Positions 19,035 to 28,822 of a DNA stretch of 60,000 nt are shown here, one piece after another. Where the stretch lies: positions 215,732 through 275,731 of the forward strand of contig RPFO01000086.1 of assembly GCA_009746045.1 (NCBI GenBank), read 5' to 3'. The number at the start of each line of letters is the position of its first letter. Within the stretch, counting starts at the first letter, position 1. Origin of the DNA: Mesostigma viride. Its lineage: Eukaryota; Streptophyta; Mesostigmatophyceae; Mesostigmatales; Mesostigmataceae. Position numbers and translations under genes: made by a program. The notes beneath the pieces were generated by a model. That model was not told where the DNA came from, searched no databases, and saw nothing but the letters and a program-made list of their open reading frames with translations.

Positions 19035-20213
19035 TCAATGATCAACAGCCTTGCCCTTGCCCTTATCCTGGGATGGACCAGCCTTCTCCTTGCTGCCACC
19101 CTGAGCTGGCTTGCTCTGACCTTCCTGCCTCAGGTACGAGGGACACTCATTCCTGAAGTGACCCTTCCCTTGGCAGAAATAACATTCCACCTGACTGATG
19201 TCCCGTGAGGTCCCACTGCTGGGTCCAGCCTTGGGAGGACCACCCACCCTCTTGAAGTCAAACTGGGACTGTGGAGGTCCCGACTTCGGAGGTGTCCCCC
19301 GTCCAGCCATTCTGCCACGCCCCCTCCTGGACCTTCCTCGACCCCTAGAAGAGGTCTCAGGCCCCCTCGAGGACGCTGGGCCCCCGTGGCCCGATCCCCT
19401 CATGGACTTAACTGCAGGCTCAGCTGCCTCCTCGTCCCCTTGACGTGGGCGCTTACCGCCTACATACTTGCCGCTGAAACACTCATACAGCTGGTCCGTC
19501 ATGGCAGCCCAGCCATGGACTTGGCGCATGTGGATGGTCACGTTGTCCATCGTGACAGGATCCAGCTGCAGCGACTTGAGAAAGTCGCCCATGGCCATCC
19601 GGTCTGCAACGAAGAATCCTTTGGCCATGGCGTCCTCCCTCAGCTTGACGAAGTCTTCAAAGGCGTGGACCACTAGCTGCCCCTTGATGGGCTTGTAGTC
19701 CAGGTACTCCTGTTTCAGGTGAGAACCATCTATGGTCCTCTTATCACTTAGGAACACCCTGAGGCGCGTCATAAACGCAGCCCAGGTATCCCCCGCTGTA
19801 TGTCGCTCCCGGACGAACTTGAACAGCCGCCTTGCCGACTGCCTTATGTAGGCACTAGACGCCAGGATGCGAAGCTTGTCACCGGTGTAGATGTCCGTGT
19901 ACAAGTTCATGTCCTCCAGCATCCTCTCAGCGTCCCGGGGCTGCCAATTGTCCTTGATGGACTGAAACTGGCTTAGTACCGCGTACCCCTCGGCTACGGT
20001 CGGCCGCCTAGGCGCTGCTTGGTCTGCTGCTGGCGCGTTCTGACCGCCTTGAGATCCTTGGCTCTGATCATCCGCTAGCCCAGCCTGGTCCCCTAGCGCC
20101 GGGACTCCACCGCGTCCATCGCGTCCATCGCGTCCATCGCGTCCATCCATATCAGCGCCGCGCCGCTCAAAGCCGACACCGCGCCCTCGTTGGTCAAATG
20201 CTCCCTCACTCAT
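19035..20213 (-). CDS. gag: Gag of copia C
   Basis: A 392-residue protein. The N-terminus has DGR repeats encoded by a 9-bp tandem repeat. Residues about 75-245 are a helical capsid-like domain (ESIK/QSIKDNWQPRDAERML region, FKFVRERHTAGDTWAAF, DFVKLREDAMAKGFFVADRM). A basic Arg/Gly-rich stretch follows, with one CCHC zinc knuckle (CYFCQGKGHFRNEC) near residue 345 and a Lys-rich tail ending KAVDH. Same overall design as Gag of copia A. The ATG at 20213 is the first in the frame and lies about 100 bp after ORF0, just after a splice-acceptor-like tract. Confidence 0.85.
   Translation of the reverse strand: MSEGAFDQRGRGVGFERRGADMDGRDGRDGRDGRGGVPALGDQAGLADDQSQGSQGGQNAPAADQAAPRRPTVAEGYAVLSQFQSIKDNWQPRDAERMLEDMNLYTDIYTGDKLRILASSAYIRQSARRLFKFVRERHTAGDTWAAFMTRLRVFLSDKRTIDGSHLKQEYLDYKPIKGQLVVHAFEDFVKLREDAMAKGFFVADRMAMGDFLKSLQLDPVTMDNVTIHMRQVHGWAAMTDQLYECFSGKYVGGKRPRQGDEEAAEPAVKSMRGSGHGGPASSRGPETSSRGRGRSRRGRGRMAGRGTPPKSGPPQSQFDFKRVGGPPKAGPSSGTSRDISQVECYFCQGKGHFRNECPSYLRQEGQSKPAQGGSKEKAGPSQDKGKGKAVDH
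20109..20147 (-). repeat. 9-bp tandem repeat in gag of copia C
   Basis: Four copies of CGCGTCCAT in a row, which encode the Asp-Gly-Arg repeat near the Gag N-terminus. Copia E lacks this run at the matching place. Confidence 0.85.
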
Positions 20214-20282
20214 GATGGCCCTTGTTCAGGTCTGCTACAAGCCAGCCAAGTGGCCAAACAGCAATTAAAGCAATATAAGCTG

Positions 20283-20299
20283 CTGAACAAGAAGGAAAA
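20283..20299 (-). promoter_or_regulatory. 3' splice-acceptor-like tract before gag of copia C
   Basis: On the minus strand this reads TTTTCCTTCTTGTTCAG, inside the gap between ORF0 and gag. The matching place in copia E (22607-22621) reads TTCCTTTTGGTTCAG. Conservation between copies suggests function, possibly splicing to make gag-pol mRNA. Confidence 0.35.
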
Positions 20300-20315
20300 T
20301 GACAAGTGTTACCAC

Positions 20316-21293
20316 TCAGTCAAGACCACCACGGTCACCCGCGGGCGCCTCCTGGTTTTCCTTGTCGCTGTCACTGTCGCTGTCGCTCACAATGATGAGC
20401 TCTGGCACCCTGCTGCCAGCAGCACCATCTTCAGCCCGCTGTCGGCCCGCGATGACAGCGTCGTCACCGTTAGTGTAGTAGACAGGTGACAACCCGTCGT
20501 TACCACCCCGCGGGTTGTATCTTGGCACCTCGCGGTCGCCAAGCTCCTCGTCGCCTAGATCAGCGATCCCCACAGGGCCCACCTCAAGGTCACTGGCGTA
20601 ACCCAGAGGGGCGAACTCCTCCCACCGCGTCACTCGAACGCGAAGAGGTTGGGGCAGTTCCTGAAGAGGAACTCTCCCTCGCTCCGGATTCCTGTCGACT
20701 CGTGCCGCACGCTGACCTCCGGTGATGGCTTCCTCAGCCGCCTCGACCTCTGCTAGCCGCCTGTAGCGCTCCGCCCCTCGTCGCTCTCGTCGAACTGGTC
20801 CCGCTGCAAATCCCTCGTCGCCAATTACGCCTGCGAACGCACGTTGTACGCCCGCACCCGCCGCTGCCTGCACGAACTCGCGTCGCACCGCACCAGCTGG
20901 CTCCGCAGCTTCTCCTCGCCTGGCCGCCAACTCCGCACGCACCCGGTCAACTAAGGCTGTAATCACAGTCTGTATTCCGACCAGACCGTGCAGCTCTTGC
21001 TCGATGTCGTCGACGCTCCGGTGTGCCGGAACGACGATGATCCGGACGTGCTGCAGAATGCGCTCCCAATCCTCGACCTGGTCGTCGACGAATTGCACAA
21101 AGTTGCGATCAACAGGTGGCCGATCTGCAAGCAATAAAGATAAATCTCGAACCACACGACGCAATTCAGGCGAAATGGAACCACCAGCAGACTGCCGAGG
21201 AAACTGGAAATTCTGCTGCCGTTGTTCTTCCTGCACCATTCGACACCCGACGAGCTTCACCGCGTCGTCAACGCTGCACGCAGCAAACAGCAA
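20316..21293 (-). CDS. ORF0 of copia C, protein of unknown function
   Basis: A 325-residue ORF between the 5' LTR and gag. It has no RT, protease, integrase or zinc-knuckle motif. Residues about 45-150 are predicted by eye as mostly helical (ELRRVVRDLSLLLADRPP, VQFVDDQVEDWERILQHV, VDDIEQELHGLVGIQTVITA). The middle is Arg/Ala/Glu-rich. The C-terminus reads VPELIIVSDSDSDSDKENQE: a hydrophobic core followed by Ser-Asp repeats, the shape of a phospho-dependent SUMO-interacting motif. Copia E keeps this tail (ELISVSDSDSDSDKEN) and the copy at 7345-8121 keeps the helical part. The start chosen is the first ATG, 40 bp after the LTR. Confidence 0.7.
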   Translation of the reverse strand: MLFAACSVDDAVKLVGCRMVQEEQRQQNFQFPRQSAGGSISPELRRVVRDLSLLLADRPPVDRNFVQFVDDQVEDWERILQHVRIIVVPAHRSVDDIEQELHGLVGIQTVITALVDRVRAELAARRGEAAEPAGAVRREFVQAAAGAGVQRAFAGVIGDEGFAAGPVRRERRGAERYRRLAEVEAAEEAITGGQRAARVDRNPERGRVPLQELPQPLRVRVTRWEEFAPLGYASDLEVGPVGIADLGDEELGDREVPRYNPRGGNDGLSPVYYTNGDDAVIAGRQRAEDGAAGSRVPELIIVSDSDSDSDKENQEAPAGDRGGLD

Positions 21294-21333
21294 CGACCCT
21301 TCTGGCCGTTCCGTCGAGACTGCTTGTAATTTG

Positions 21334-22073
21334 AGTTAACGTTTTTTAAACGCAATGTATAAGGATATGGTTGCAATGCAGCAATATGTGTGAATGTGGT
21401 TGGAACGGAGCTTTGTTAAAATTGGATAATGTTACAGCGCTCACACACTTGAGGCTTATACACGAGTTTGCCAAGTCAAGGCAACACACGTGAGGCGGGC
21501 TCGCAAGAGATGCCCAATTGGCAATGGCCTATTCTTTATTTACTTGTGAACTGTGCTTTGCTAGCCCTGAGCAGCCTAGGAGGCCTGCTCAGTAATAACA
21601 CTCCCGGTACAGTACTCACAACCTGTACAGCGCCCAGTTCCTATACAGTAGGTCTGCCATACAGGCACAGTGACCACAGAGTACAGTCCACAGTGATTAT
21701 TGTACACACATTTTTTATTGTACACACATTATTATACACATCTGCACCTAGAAGTCCAGGACTAAGCCTGCGGTACCAACAGACCACGGTTCCTATTTCA
21801 CGGTTCCTATTTCCTGCGTACGACGTATTAATCCAATACCGTCGTAGGTTCAGCACCTACTTCCTGTCAGCCCAGGAATTACTGTCGACCCCATATGTCG
21901 TCGGCAAATATTCACGCCCGACTTAGAAGAACAGCCGGCTCGCTCTCGCGCGCGACCGGGAAGTCGGAACGCCATAACTTTCTTGATACTTGTCGGAATG
22001 AACTCGTTCCGGTGCCGCTGGAATCGCAGAGATATGCCGAATCAGGAACACGCCAATGCGCTTGGCGTTAACT
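21334..22073 (-). repeat. 5' LTR of copia C (type b)
   Basis: A 740-bp copy of the type-b LTR with termini AGTTAAC/GTTAACT. The TATA box seen in the other copies (TATATAAAG) is changed here to TAAATAAAG, and a short AT-rich duplication (TTTTTTATTGTACACACATTATT region near 21710-21735) is unique to this copy. Its outer edge joins the gag of copia E, so C inserted into E. Confidence 0.75.
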
Positions 22074-22588
22074 TGAGGCGCGCCATGAACGCGACCCAGG
22101 GATCACCGGCTGCATGACGCTCGCGGACGAACTTGAATAGCCGCCTTGCCGACTGCTGAATGTAGGCACTTGACGCCAGAATGTGAAGCTAGCTTGTCGC
22201 CGGTGTAGATATCCGTGTACAAGTTCATATCCTCCAGCATTCTCTCAGCGTCTCTGGGCTGCCGATTGTCCTTGATGGACTAAAACTGGCTCAGCACAGC
22301 GTAACCCTCGGCTACGGTCGGCCTTCTAGGTGCAGCTTGGGCCGCTGCTGGCGCGTTCTGAGCGCCCTGAGACCCCTGACTCTGATCATCATCTAGACCA
22401 GCCTGATCCCCTACTGTAGTGCAGGCCCTCCTCCTCGATCGCCCATGTCCATCCGGCCATATAAGCGCCGCGCCGCTGCTCGAAGCCGACCCCACGTCCA
22501 CGTTGGTCTGATGCTTCCTCACTCTGACATGTGGGCCGACGGTGTTCATGCAGGTCTGTAACAGGCTAGCCAACTGGCCAGGTAGCAA
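22074..22588 (-). pseudogene. 5' fragment of gag of copia E
   Basis: Matches the start of copia C gag (shared: LDDDQSQGSQGAQNAPAA and APRRPTVAEGYAVLSQF). A CAG to TAG change ends the frame at the codon after AVLSQF, and homology continues past it to 22074, where the LTR of copia C interrupts it. The N-terminus differs and lacks the DGR repeat. Confidence 0.65.
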
Positions 22589-22629
22589 TTAAAGCAATAT
22601 ACACTGCTGAACCAAAAGGAAGATGACAA

Positions 22630-22763
22630 GTGTTACCACTAGTCAAGCCCACCACTGCCGCCCGCTGGCGCCACCCGGTTTTCCTTGTCACTGTCGCTGT
22701 CGCTGTCGCTCACACTGATGAGCTCTGGCATCCTGCTGCCACCAGCCCCGTCGTCAGCCCGCT
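22630..22763 (-). pseudogene. C-terminal fragment of ORF0 of copia E
   Basis: Encodes RADDGAGGSRMPELISVSDS and a further SDSDKEN tail, matching the end of copia C ORF0. It is cut at 22763/22764 by the 5' LTR of copia F. This second copy shows the acidic tail is a kept feature of ORF0. Confidence 0.65.
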
Positions 22764-23466
22764 TGTCAAAAGTTGTACCAGTTCTGTGCCACAGGCTCGC
22801 ATGTTTATTTGCTATGGCCGAAATGTTTTGATTCGTTCGATAGATTTCTGGCCTAGCCATATATGGCCGTGGACATAGTGTGATTGCTTTACGGAATATT
22901 TTCACTAGAAATTTGTGAGTTACGCCGAGCCCTAGTGCATGGTACGGTGCGGAATTTGTGATTTACGCCTTGACTGTGAATTTGTACCAAGTCCGGCGCT
23001 TGTGTGTGGCGCCGCGCCGCGCCAAATTTAGTCCGGAGCCAAATTTACCAAAGTTGAGCCTTGCAGCTTGTGAGCCGCGCCTTAGGAACGAAGTCTAATA
23101 TAAGTGACGAGTACTTTGGCGCCGGCGCTGCCCCCTTGACATAGGCTAGCCATGTGCATGACTCATGTGCATGTGACAATGCATCCAATGCCTAGTGATG
23201 CGCCGCCACCTATCGGACGGCTAATATTACATGTGTGTCGTGACCTGCTGTATGTAGAGCAGTGTAGCATTTAGTCCTTTGTTTTTTGCTCCTTTGTGTC
23301 ACCAAGCCAAGTGACCTAAATGGCTGTCCCCTAGCCAAGGTGGACGCCTATAATATTGATGTCTAATTAACGAATGGAATGGAACATTAATTCCTAACGT
23401 GAGAGACACTCAAGCACTAGGCTCAGGGAAAGATCAGGTTTCCTCCAATACCTGGTTATTTTGACA
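22764..23466 (+). repeat. 5' LTR of copia F
   Basis: A 703-bp LTR that begins TGTCAAAA and ends TTTTGACA, a perfect 8-bp inverted terminus with TG...CA ends. It is directly followed by a primer-binding-site-like sequence. A TATA-like TAATATAAG lies near 23096-23104. The 3' LTR of F is not found downstream of its RNase H, so F is truncated or rearranged at its 3' side. Confidence 0.75.
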
Positions 23467-23484
23467 TGGTATCGAGTTACAAAG
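23467..23484 (+). promoter_or_regulatory. Primer binding site of copia F
   Basis: TGGTATCGAGTTACAAAG follows the LTR with no spacer. Its first seven bases equal those of the initiator-Met primer site of many Ty1/copia elements (TGGTATC). The leader from here to 24088 (about 600 bp) shows no ORF of note. Confidence 0.6.
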
Positions 23485-24088
23485 TTGAATTCCGTTTTTG
23501 ACCTTGGTGGGGTCAAGGAAGGCGGTTTTGGAAGCAAAAAAGGACCTAGAGGTGGTTACCAAACCTTTGGGCAAGTTTTGCCATCCTGAGAGCTAGGTTT
23601 TGGGCTCCAGATATCAAGTTTTGGACTGTGTTAAGTTCATGTCCGGAACTGAGAATCCTGCACCTGCTCCATAGTTAGCTGAGATACCTCGAGGCTGACT
23701 TGTGGCCGGAGCCACACAGGGGAACATACAATGTGACCGGAGTTATTCTGGCGGAGACTGAATAACGGTGCCGAGCGCCGGTTGTGGCGCGACGCACACA
23801 CGTGTACGCAAGTTACGTAGCTAGCAACTAGTCTAGTGGACGTTGTGCGTAGTAACGTTGCTCCAGGTCTAGAAGCCTCTAGAACCTGGACACGTGGCGG
23901 ACAATTGAGCGTAGTCCAGTTGTCCTAGGGATCTCGTGTGAGTGATGTGTCCACGACATATCATGTGTGCCCACATATGGAGTGAATAATGACAAGGAAC
24001 GCCCGATCCCTGGCGTTGCTGCATCCATCATTCTCACACTGAGTCCCCAACGTCTCCGACGTACATCTATATCTAACTTGGATTAGAA

Positions 24089-25671
24089 ATGGCGCCGAAG
24101 AACTCGGATGCTAAGAACAACAATGTCCGCCCCACCCTTCAGCGGGGAGGGGCAGGAAACGGTCGGGGTCGGCCTCCCGCTAACCGGGAGCCCCCCATCA
24201 CCGCGAGACTGCCTTTCACGGCGTCTCAGAGGAGAATTTCTCCTCGCAGTTCCCCACCGCGGGAGCGTGACGAAAATGTCACCTACCGCATGGTGGTGGC
24301 GGACACCCCTCGCCGGCAGCGTGAAGCTGTCGATGCCGAGGCGTCTGGCCCCCAGGGGAACAGGGGCACCGGGACTCGCAACGAGTCCGAGGTTGCCCCG
24401 CACCTCATGCCACCCGCCCCAGGGCGACAGGTGGAAGAGGATTCCTCCTCTATGGAGGAGGGGGAGGCGTCACCCTCTCCTAGGAGAGAGGTGACCTCCG
24501 GCCAGACGAGGTCATCGTCTGGCAACACCTCTGTCGGGAGGGCGCTGGCAGGCATGAGCCTCGGCGCGAACCCGACCCCTGCGTCCCAGGACGCAGGTGA
24601 GGTTTATGTTGACGGTTGGGGCCAGCTCCCCTTCAAGATCCCGGTGCGTAATGCACCAAATTTTTGCCTTTCGACGGCTGGCGACTCCGCCAGCAGAGTA
24701 CCCTCCCTGGCGGCTTCGTCCTGACCAAGTTCGCGGTTCAGGCGGTGGCGGCCGAGCTCCCGGAGGACGTCCATTGTCGTTTTTCGCATGTCCAGGTTGC
24801 GATTCTGATCCGGCTGTACTTCTTGGCCGTGAGACAAGGTGTAACTGCTCTCGACATGTATTCGGAGGCTCGCCAGGTGGCAGCGGCCACGGTGGTGGCC
24901 AAGCCACCTCGGCCGGCCGAGGAGATGCCAAGGATGCCACCTGTCGTGCCAGTCGGCTGGGGACCTGCGACGGCATCCCCTGGTTCGGCAGCGACATCGA
25001 CTGCGTCGCAGCAGCTGGCTGCAACTGTGTCGCCCCCGGCGTCGGCGGCGACCTTGCCGGCCGCGGCATCCAAGACTGCAGCACCGGTGGGCGCCCCGTC
25101 TTCTCCAGTGGTGGCAGCGACAGCGACAGCGACAGCAGCAGCGACAGCGACAGCGGCAGCGACCCCTAGGCGGGCGGAGGGCAAGCGCCAGCCGCCTCCC
25201 CACGACACACCCGCCGCTGAGTCGGCACCGTCGGCATCAGCCGACAACACCAACGCCATCACCACCCACCCCCCCGCGAAGGCGGGTGCTTCGGCACCCC
25301 CATCGCAGTCCCAAGCCCCCGGCAGGGCCGGCAAGGGACCTGCCACGGCCCAGGCCGTGGCAAGGGATCATCCATCTCCCCCAGGGGAGGAGGATGTGGC
25401 CATGGAGACAGCCGAGGCACGCATCCCTGGGGATGACGTCGTCTCACTCCGTGAGCCAACCCTTTGGCGCGCAGTCCAGCGCTGCGCCCAGGGTATCCAA
25501 GGGGTGGCCAGCGAGAGGCTGGACGACAGGTTGGCTGAACACACCAGCCTGTTGTGTGCGATCATCTATCATTTGCTCGATCAACCCTCGATTGAGCCGA
25601 TGACCAGGAGGATGTGCGAGGCACTCCTCCCGCCCTGCAGACCTTGCTGCGAGGCAAGAAGATCAGGGTGA
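24089..25671 (+). CDS. ORF0 of copia F, two frames joined at a candidate -1 shift site
   Basis: The first frame (24089-24724, 211 codons) encodes a basic, disordered N-terminus with RGGAGNGRGRPPANREPP. The second (from 24664 to 25671) continues as LPFDGWRLRQQST, a conserved-looking stretch (ELPEDVHCRFSHVQVAILIR), then a long Ala/Thr/Pro-rich linker encoded by GACAGC repeats, and a helical C-terminus (LWRAVQRCAQGIQGVASERL). The heptamer AAATTTT at 24658-24664 with a GC-rich hairpin downstream sits exactly where a -1 shift would join the two. No known domain. It lies between the PBS leader and gag, as ORF0 does in copia C, but sequence similarity to that ORF0 is not evident. Confidence 0.6.
24658..24694 (+). 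promoter_or_regulatory. Candidate -1 ribosomal frameshift signal
   Basis: A AAT TTT in the upstream frame fits the X XXY YYZ slippery rule. Twelve bases on, GCTGGCG (24677-24683) pairs with CGCCAGC (24688-24694) across a 4-base loop. The downstream frame begins TTG CCT TTC GAC at 24664. A simple one-base indel in the T-run would give the same picture. Confidence 0.4.
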
Positions 25672-25683
25672 ATCTGGGCCACG

Positions 25684-27102
25684 ATGGTGGAGATGGTGCA
25701 GACGTTGCACCGGGTGTGCATGCAGCAAGCAAGTATGTATCTCCCCACTTGGTTGCGTGTACAGACAGGTAGCCAGCAGGGGGGGGACGTGCAGCAGACA
25801 AGCTCATCTAGCAGTGAGGATAGTGATGTTTCTCTCACCCCTACCTTTGAGCAATGGGAGGCAGCTAGGGCACGCAAGAGGCAGGCACAGAGTCAGGGTG
25901 TGCAGGGGGGCATGGACATGTCATCTTCACCAGCACATGTTGTGCAGGCACCTAACCCCCCAGTGCAGCCAGCCACGCGTAGCAGGCCCTCACAGGTCTC
26001 ACCTAGCATCCCAACACTGCCAATGCTGCTACATCCCCAGGCAGGTCTTCTTCTCCCTCTCCCTCTTCACCCTCTCAGGATTGGCCAGTCTATAACGAGC
26101 ATAGGCCAATTGACAGGATTATGGTGAGGGGGCTGCCAGAGGGGTATACTAGGCAGCAGGGTGCTCAGCTTCTTCTCTCTCTCAAGCTCGCTAGGGAGGA
26201 GCTGAATATCAAGAACTGGTTTGGGGCACTCATGCAGGGTGATTTCTTCCACCAATCCAATCCCTCCATCCAGCACTTGGTATCCATATATCAGCAAAGG
26301 TATCCCAGGTGGCAGGATACACAGGGTAGGGAGCCATGGGAGAATTTTCTGCGTGATCTGCATGACCTGCTGTCTGCTCCCACCACTGTTGACATGTACT
26401 CTGCGTTTAACTGGGTGAAAACCTATAAGGTAGAAACTCAGAACTATGTAGCAGAGATCAAGAAGTGGGAACTTGCAGTGAAGGCCCACCCCGAGGTTAG
26501 CAAGCTAGATCACAAGTGGCTTGTTCATTCCCTGCTCGAGAAGCTTAACCTTGATCGTAACACCTTTGCCATGATCACCACAGCCTGGCTTGGCCACCCA
26601 TTGGGAGTCGATGAAAGAGGCTCTCGATGAAAGAGGCTAGCCCTGGGTCCACTGTGTCAGGACTCAGCCCCTCCCCCCTCTACCTCTTCCCCCCCTGCTG
26701 TCAAGCGGGCCCGGGGGGAGGAATCAGATGAGGAGGGTAAGGCCAGGAAGGCCAAGGACAAGCGTCCTGTGACGCTAGGGGAGGTGAAGACTCTTATGAG
26801 TCAGTTTGTTAAGAGCCTCAAGGGCAAGGGCAAGGGCAAGGGCAAGGGCAAGGGGCAGGGGAAGGGGAAGGGTAGGTCAGATGTCCCCCCCAGGGGGGAA
26901 CACTAACAAGTCTTCTGGGGCTGGGTCCTCCACCCCCAAGAAGGATGTGAAATGTGTGCGTTGTGGGCGTCGTGGCCACAGCAAGGACAAGTGCCACAAA
27001 CACAAGGAGCACCTGGCACCTGGAGGTGCTCTGCCACAAGTGCCTGGGACCGCCTCACGGGGACCCCGCCAAGTGCACCAAGGAGCCGTGGCAGCCCCCT
27101 AA
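25684..27102 (+). pseudogene. gag: Gag of copia F (frame-broken)
   Basis: Coding potential moves across frames: 25684-26100 (Ser/Pro-rich N-terminus with SSSSSEDSDVSLTPTFEQWE), 26121-26630 (capsid-like helices, e.g. FGALMQGDFFHQSNPSIQHL and WVKTYKVETQNYVAEIKKWE), then a Lys-Gly run encoded by AAGGGC repeats, and a zinc knuckle CVRCGRRGHSKDKC near 26953. A second cysteine-histidine cluster (CHKCLGPPHGDPAKC) follows in the integrase frame, so this Gag may have had two knuckles. Several frameshifts make the copy inactive. Confidence 0.65.
26818..26850 (+). repeat. AAGGGC hexamer microsatellite in gag of copia F
   Basis: About five tandem AAGGGC units encoding alternating Lys-Gly, just upstream of the zinc knuckle and a likely hotspot for the frameshift there. 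Confidence 0.8.
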
Positions 27103-28336
27103 ATGTAAGTCCTCACACCCTCACACGTGTCATGATGAGTCGTGTCCCCTACACCACCCAATATCCAGCTCCACTGCCCAGGCAGGGACACAGGATGGGA
27201 GGATGTTGACAGGATGTCAAGTTAACTCTGTTACCTCTCACTCTCCACCTTCATGCTCAGCTGTCAAGGCTGTAAGCAAGGTTGGCAAAGTGTTGAAGTA
27301 TTACACAGAAACCTCTGACAGTGAACCCAGGTTCACCTCCTTGATACCCAAGGTGTCCAGGGTCATGACCCAAGCTCTTAGTAACATCAGTTATGAGGAG
27401 CTGGCATTGCAACTGCACTTACTGTATGGTCATGAGACATGTGCAGAGGTGGTAGCAGCTGCATTGGGAGGTACGGCACTCAGGAAGGCATGTCAGCTGA
27501 TCAGAAAACACTGTCAGCACTGCCAAATGTATGCACCTAAACCACCCAAGTGGCATGTAGCTACACCACCTAAGTGCAAGGGCAGAGTGGTCGGGGATGT
27601 GTTCCATATTAAGGGACAGCCCTATCTGGCTTTAAAGGACGCATGGTCCAGGTACACAGCAATAGAACCTCTCCCTGGTATGGACAAGTCTCAGTTGCAC
27701 AGAGCTATATTAATAGCACAAGCCAGGTACTACCCAGTAGAAGCACTGCTGTTAGATCAGCAATTTAGTTGCCTTGCTGGGGCAGAGGGCTGTGAAGCTA
27801 TAGACCTGGCTGGGCTAGAAGATCATGAGAGACAAGGTATCATTGAGAGGGCAATTAGGTCTATCAAAACCTTGGTAGCCAAAGAAGGTGAGAACCTGTT
27901 AGCTGACAGTGGGTCATACGCTGATAGGGCACTGTGGGCTACTAAGATATGCCAGATACTCAATAGACGACCACTCCTGCAGACACCCTATGGTATTATC
28001 ACACCAGATGGGTTACAGGCTGGGATATACCCACCTGAGGTACTAGCTGTGTACAATGCACAGCGTGCCCACGCTGCCAGCAGATTGGCAGCCAAGGATG
28101 CCAAGCATCCACGCCCCTCCTTCAAGGAAGGGGACACAGTTCTCTTCTATAAGGAGTCAGGGCTAGGGAAGGTTGGGACATGGTTAGGCCCAGCCACTAT
28201 CCTTAAGTTTTCCAGCACAGGCAAGACTGTGCATGTAAAACACAATGACACTGGACATGTGCACAAGTGCTCACCTCACAGGATTAAAAATTGTATTACA
28301 CTCCACTGTCAGACGTGGCAGAGGAGGAAGAGCTGA
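26954..28336 (+). CDS. Integrase of copia F
   Basis: The integrase proper occupies about residues 130-455. Zinc region: LHLLYGHETC followed by ACQLIRKHCQHCQ. DDE residues: Asp in GDVFHIKGQPYLALKDAW, Asp in LLLDQQFSC, Glu in GIIERAIRSIK. C-terminal domain: GDTVLFYKESGLGKVGTWLG and HVHKCSPHRIKN, matching the tails of copies A-C. The first 60 residues include a CCHC-like cluster that probably belongs to Gag in the intact element. The frame ends at 28336 in a basic tail; the protease starts in another frame. Confidence 0.8.
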   Translation: MCVVGVVATARTSATNTRSTWHLEVLCHKCLGPPHGDPAKCTKEPWQPPKCKSSHPHTCHDESCPLHHPISSSTAQAGTQDGRMLTGCQVNSVTSHSPPSCSAVKAVSKVGKVLKYYTETSDSEPRFTSLIPKVSRVMTQALSNISYEELALQLHLLYGHETCAEVVAAALGGTALRKACQLIRKHCQHCQMYAPKPPKWHVATPPKCKGRVVGDVFHIKGQPYLALKDAWSRYTAIEPLPGMDKSQLHRAILIAQARYYPVEALLLDQQFSCLAGAEGCEAIDLAGLEDHERQGIIERAIRSIKTLVAKEGENLLADSGSYADRALWATKICQILNRRPLLQTPYGIITPDGLQAGIYPPEVLAVYNAQRAHAASRLAAKDAKHPRPSFKEGDTVLFYKESGLGKVGTWLGPATILKFSSTGKTVHVKHNDTGHVHKCSPHRIKNCITLHCQTWQRRKS

Positions 28337-28360
28337 TGGTCGACAGCTCATGCAGTACAG

Positions 28361-28822
28361 TTGCCTGGTATATCTGGAGTACCCAGTGAGTGGTTGTTTG
28401 GAACACACACTGGTGAGTGTGATAGCCACAACACATGTGCACCCCAGGTCACCCTCAGTGAGCCTAGCCAGCCACAGCAGGTTAGACCACCTGTCAATGA
28501 GGGCACTAACCAAGAAGGTGGTCAGCAAGACAGCACACCTTCAGCGGTACCAGCCGGCTCAACCCATACCTACCGTGTCCAAACATCATGGGCTAGCAGA
28601 AGCGGTCCGCATACTACAGCGCATAGAGCCAAAGCTCACACTGCTGCAGGGTCAGCCAAAGTGAGTAGGGCAGGTCACAGCGACAATAATCCAGCTCTAG
28701 TCGCAGTTGACACCCAAGCTCAGGTTAGCATCATCAGTGCATTGGCTGTACCACACCTAGAGTTAGAGCCTTCCCCTTGGCAACGGGTGGCTGATTTCTC
28801 TGGGCAGGCTAGCTTGACTGTT
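28361..28822 (+). pseudogene. Linker and protease N-terminal half of copia F
   Basis: After a Ser/Pro/Gln-rich linker, the frame encodes ALVAVDTQAQVSIISALAV and ADFSGQASLTV. The active site reads DTQ. The frame is cut after Leu-Thr-Val by a 2-kb element; the C-terminal half (NILGIPTPFQVLEGYTGN and ALLGDPF) resumes after it. Confidence 0.65.

Noticed and set aside
24597-25346. Long overlapping ORFs on both strands in copia F ORF0
   Set aside because: They consist of low-complexity Cys/Arg or Ala/Val runs from GACAGC repeats and lack start context. Shadows of the repeat-rich linker.
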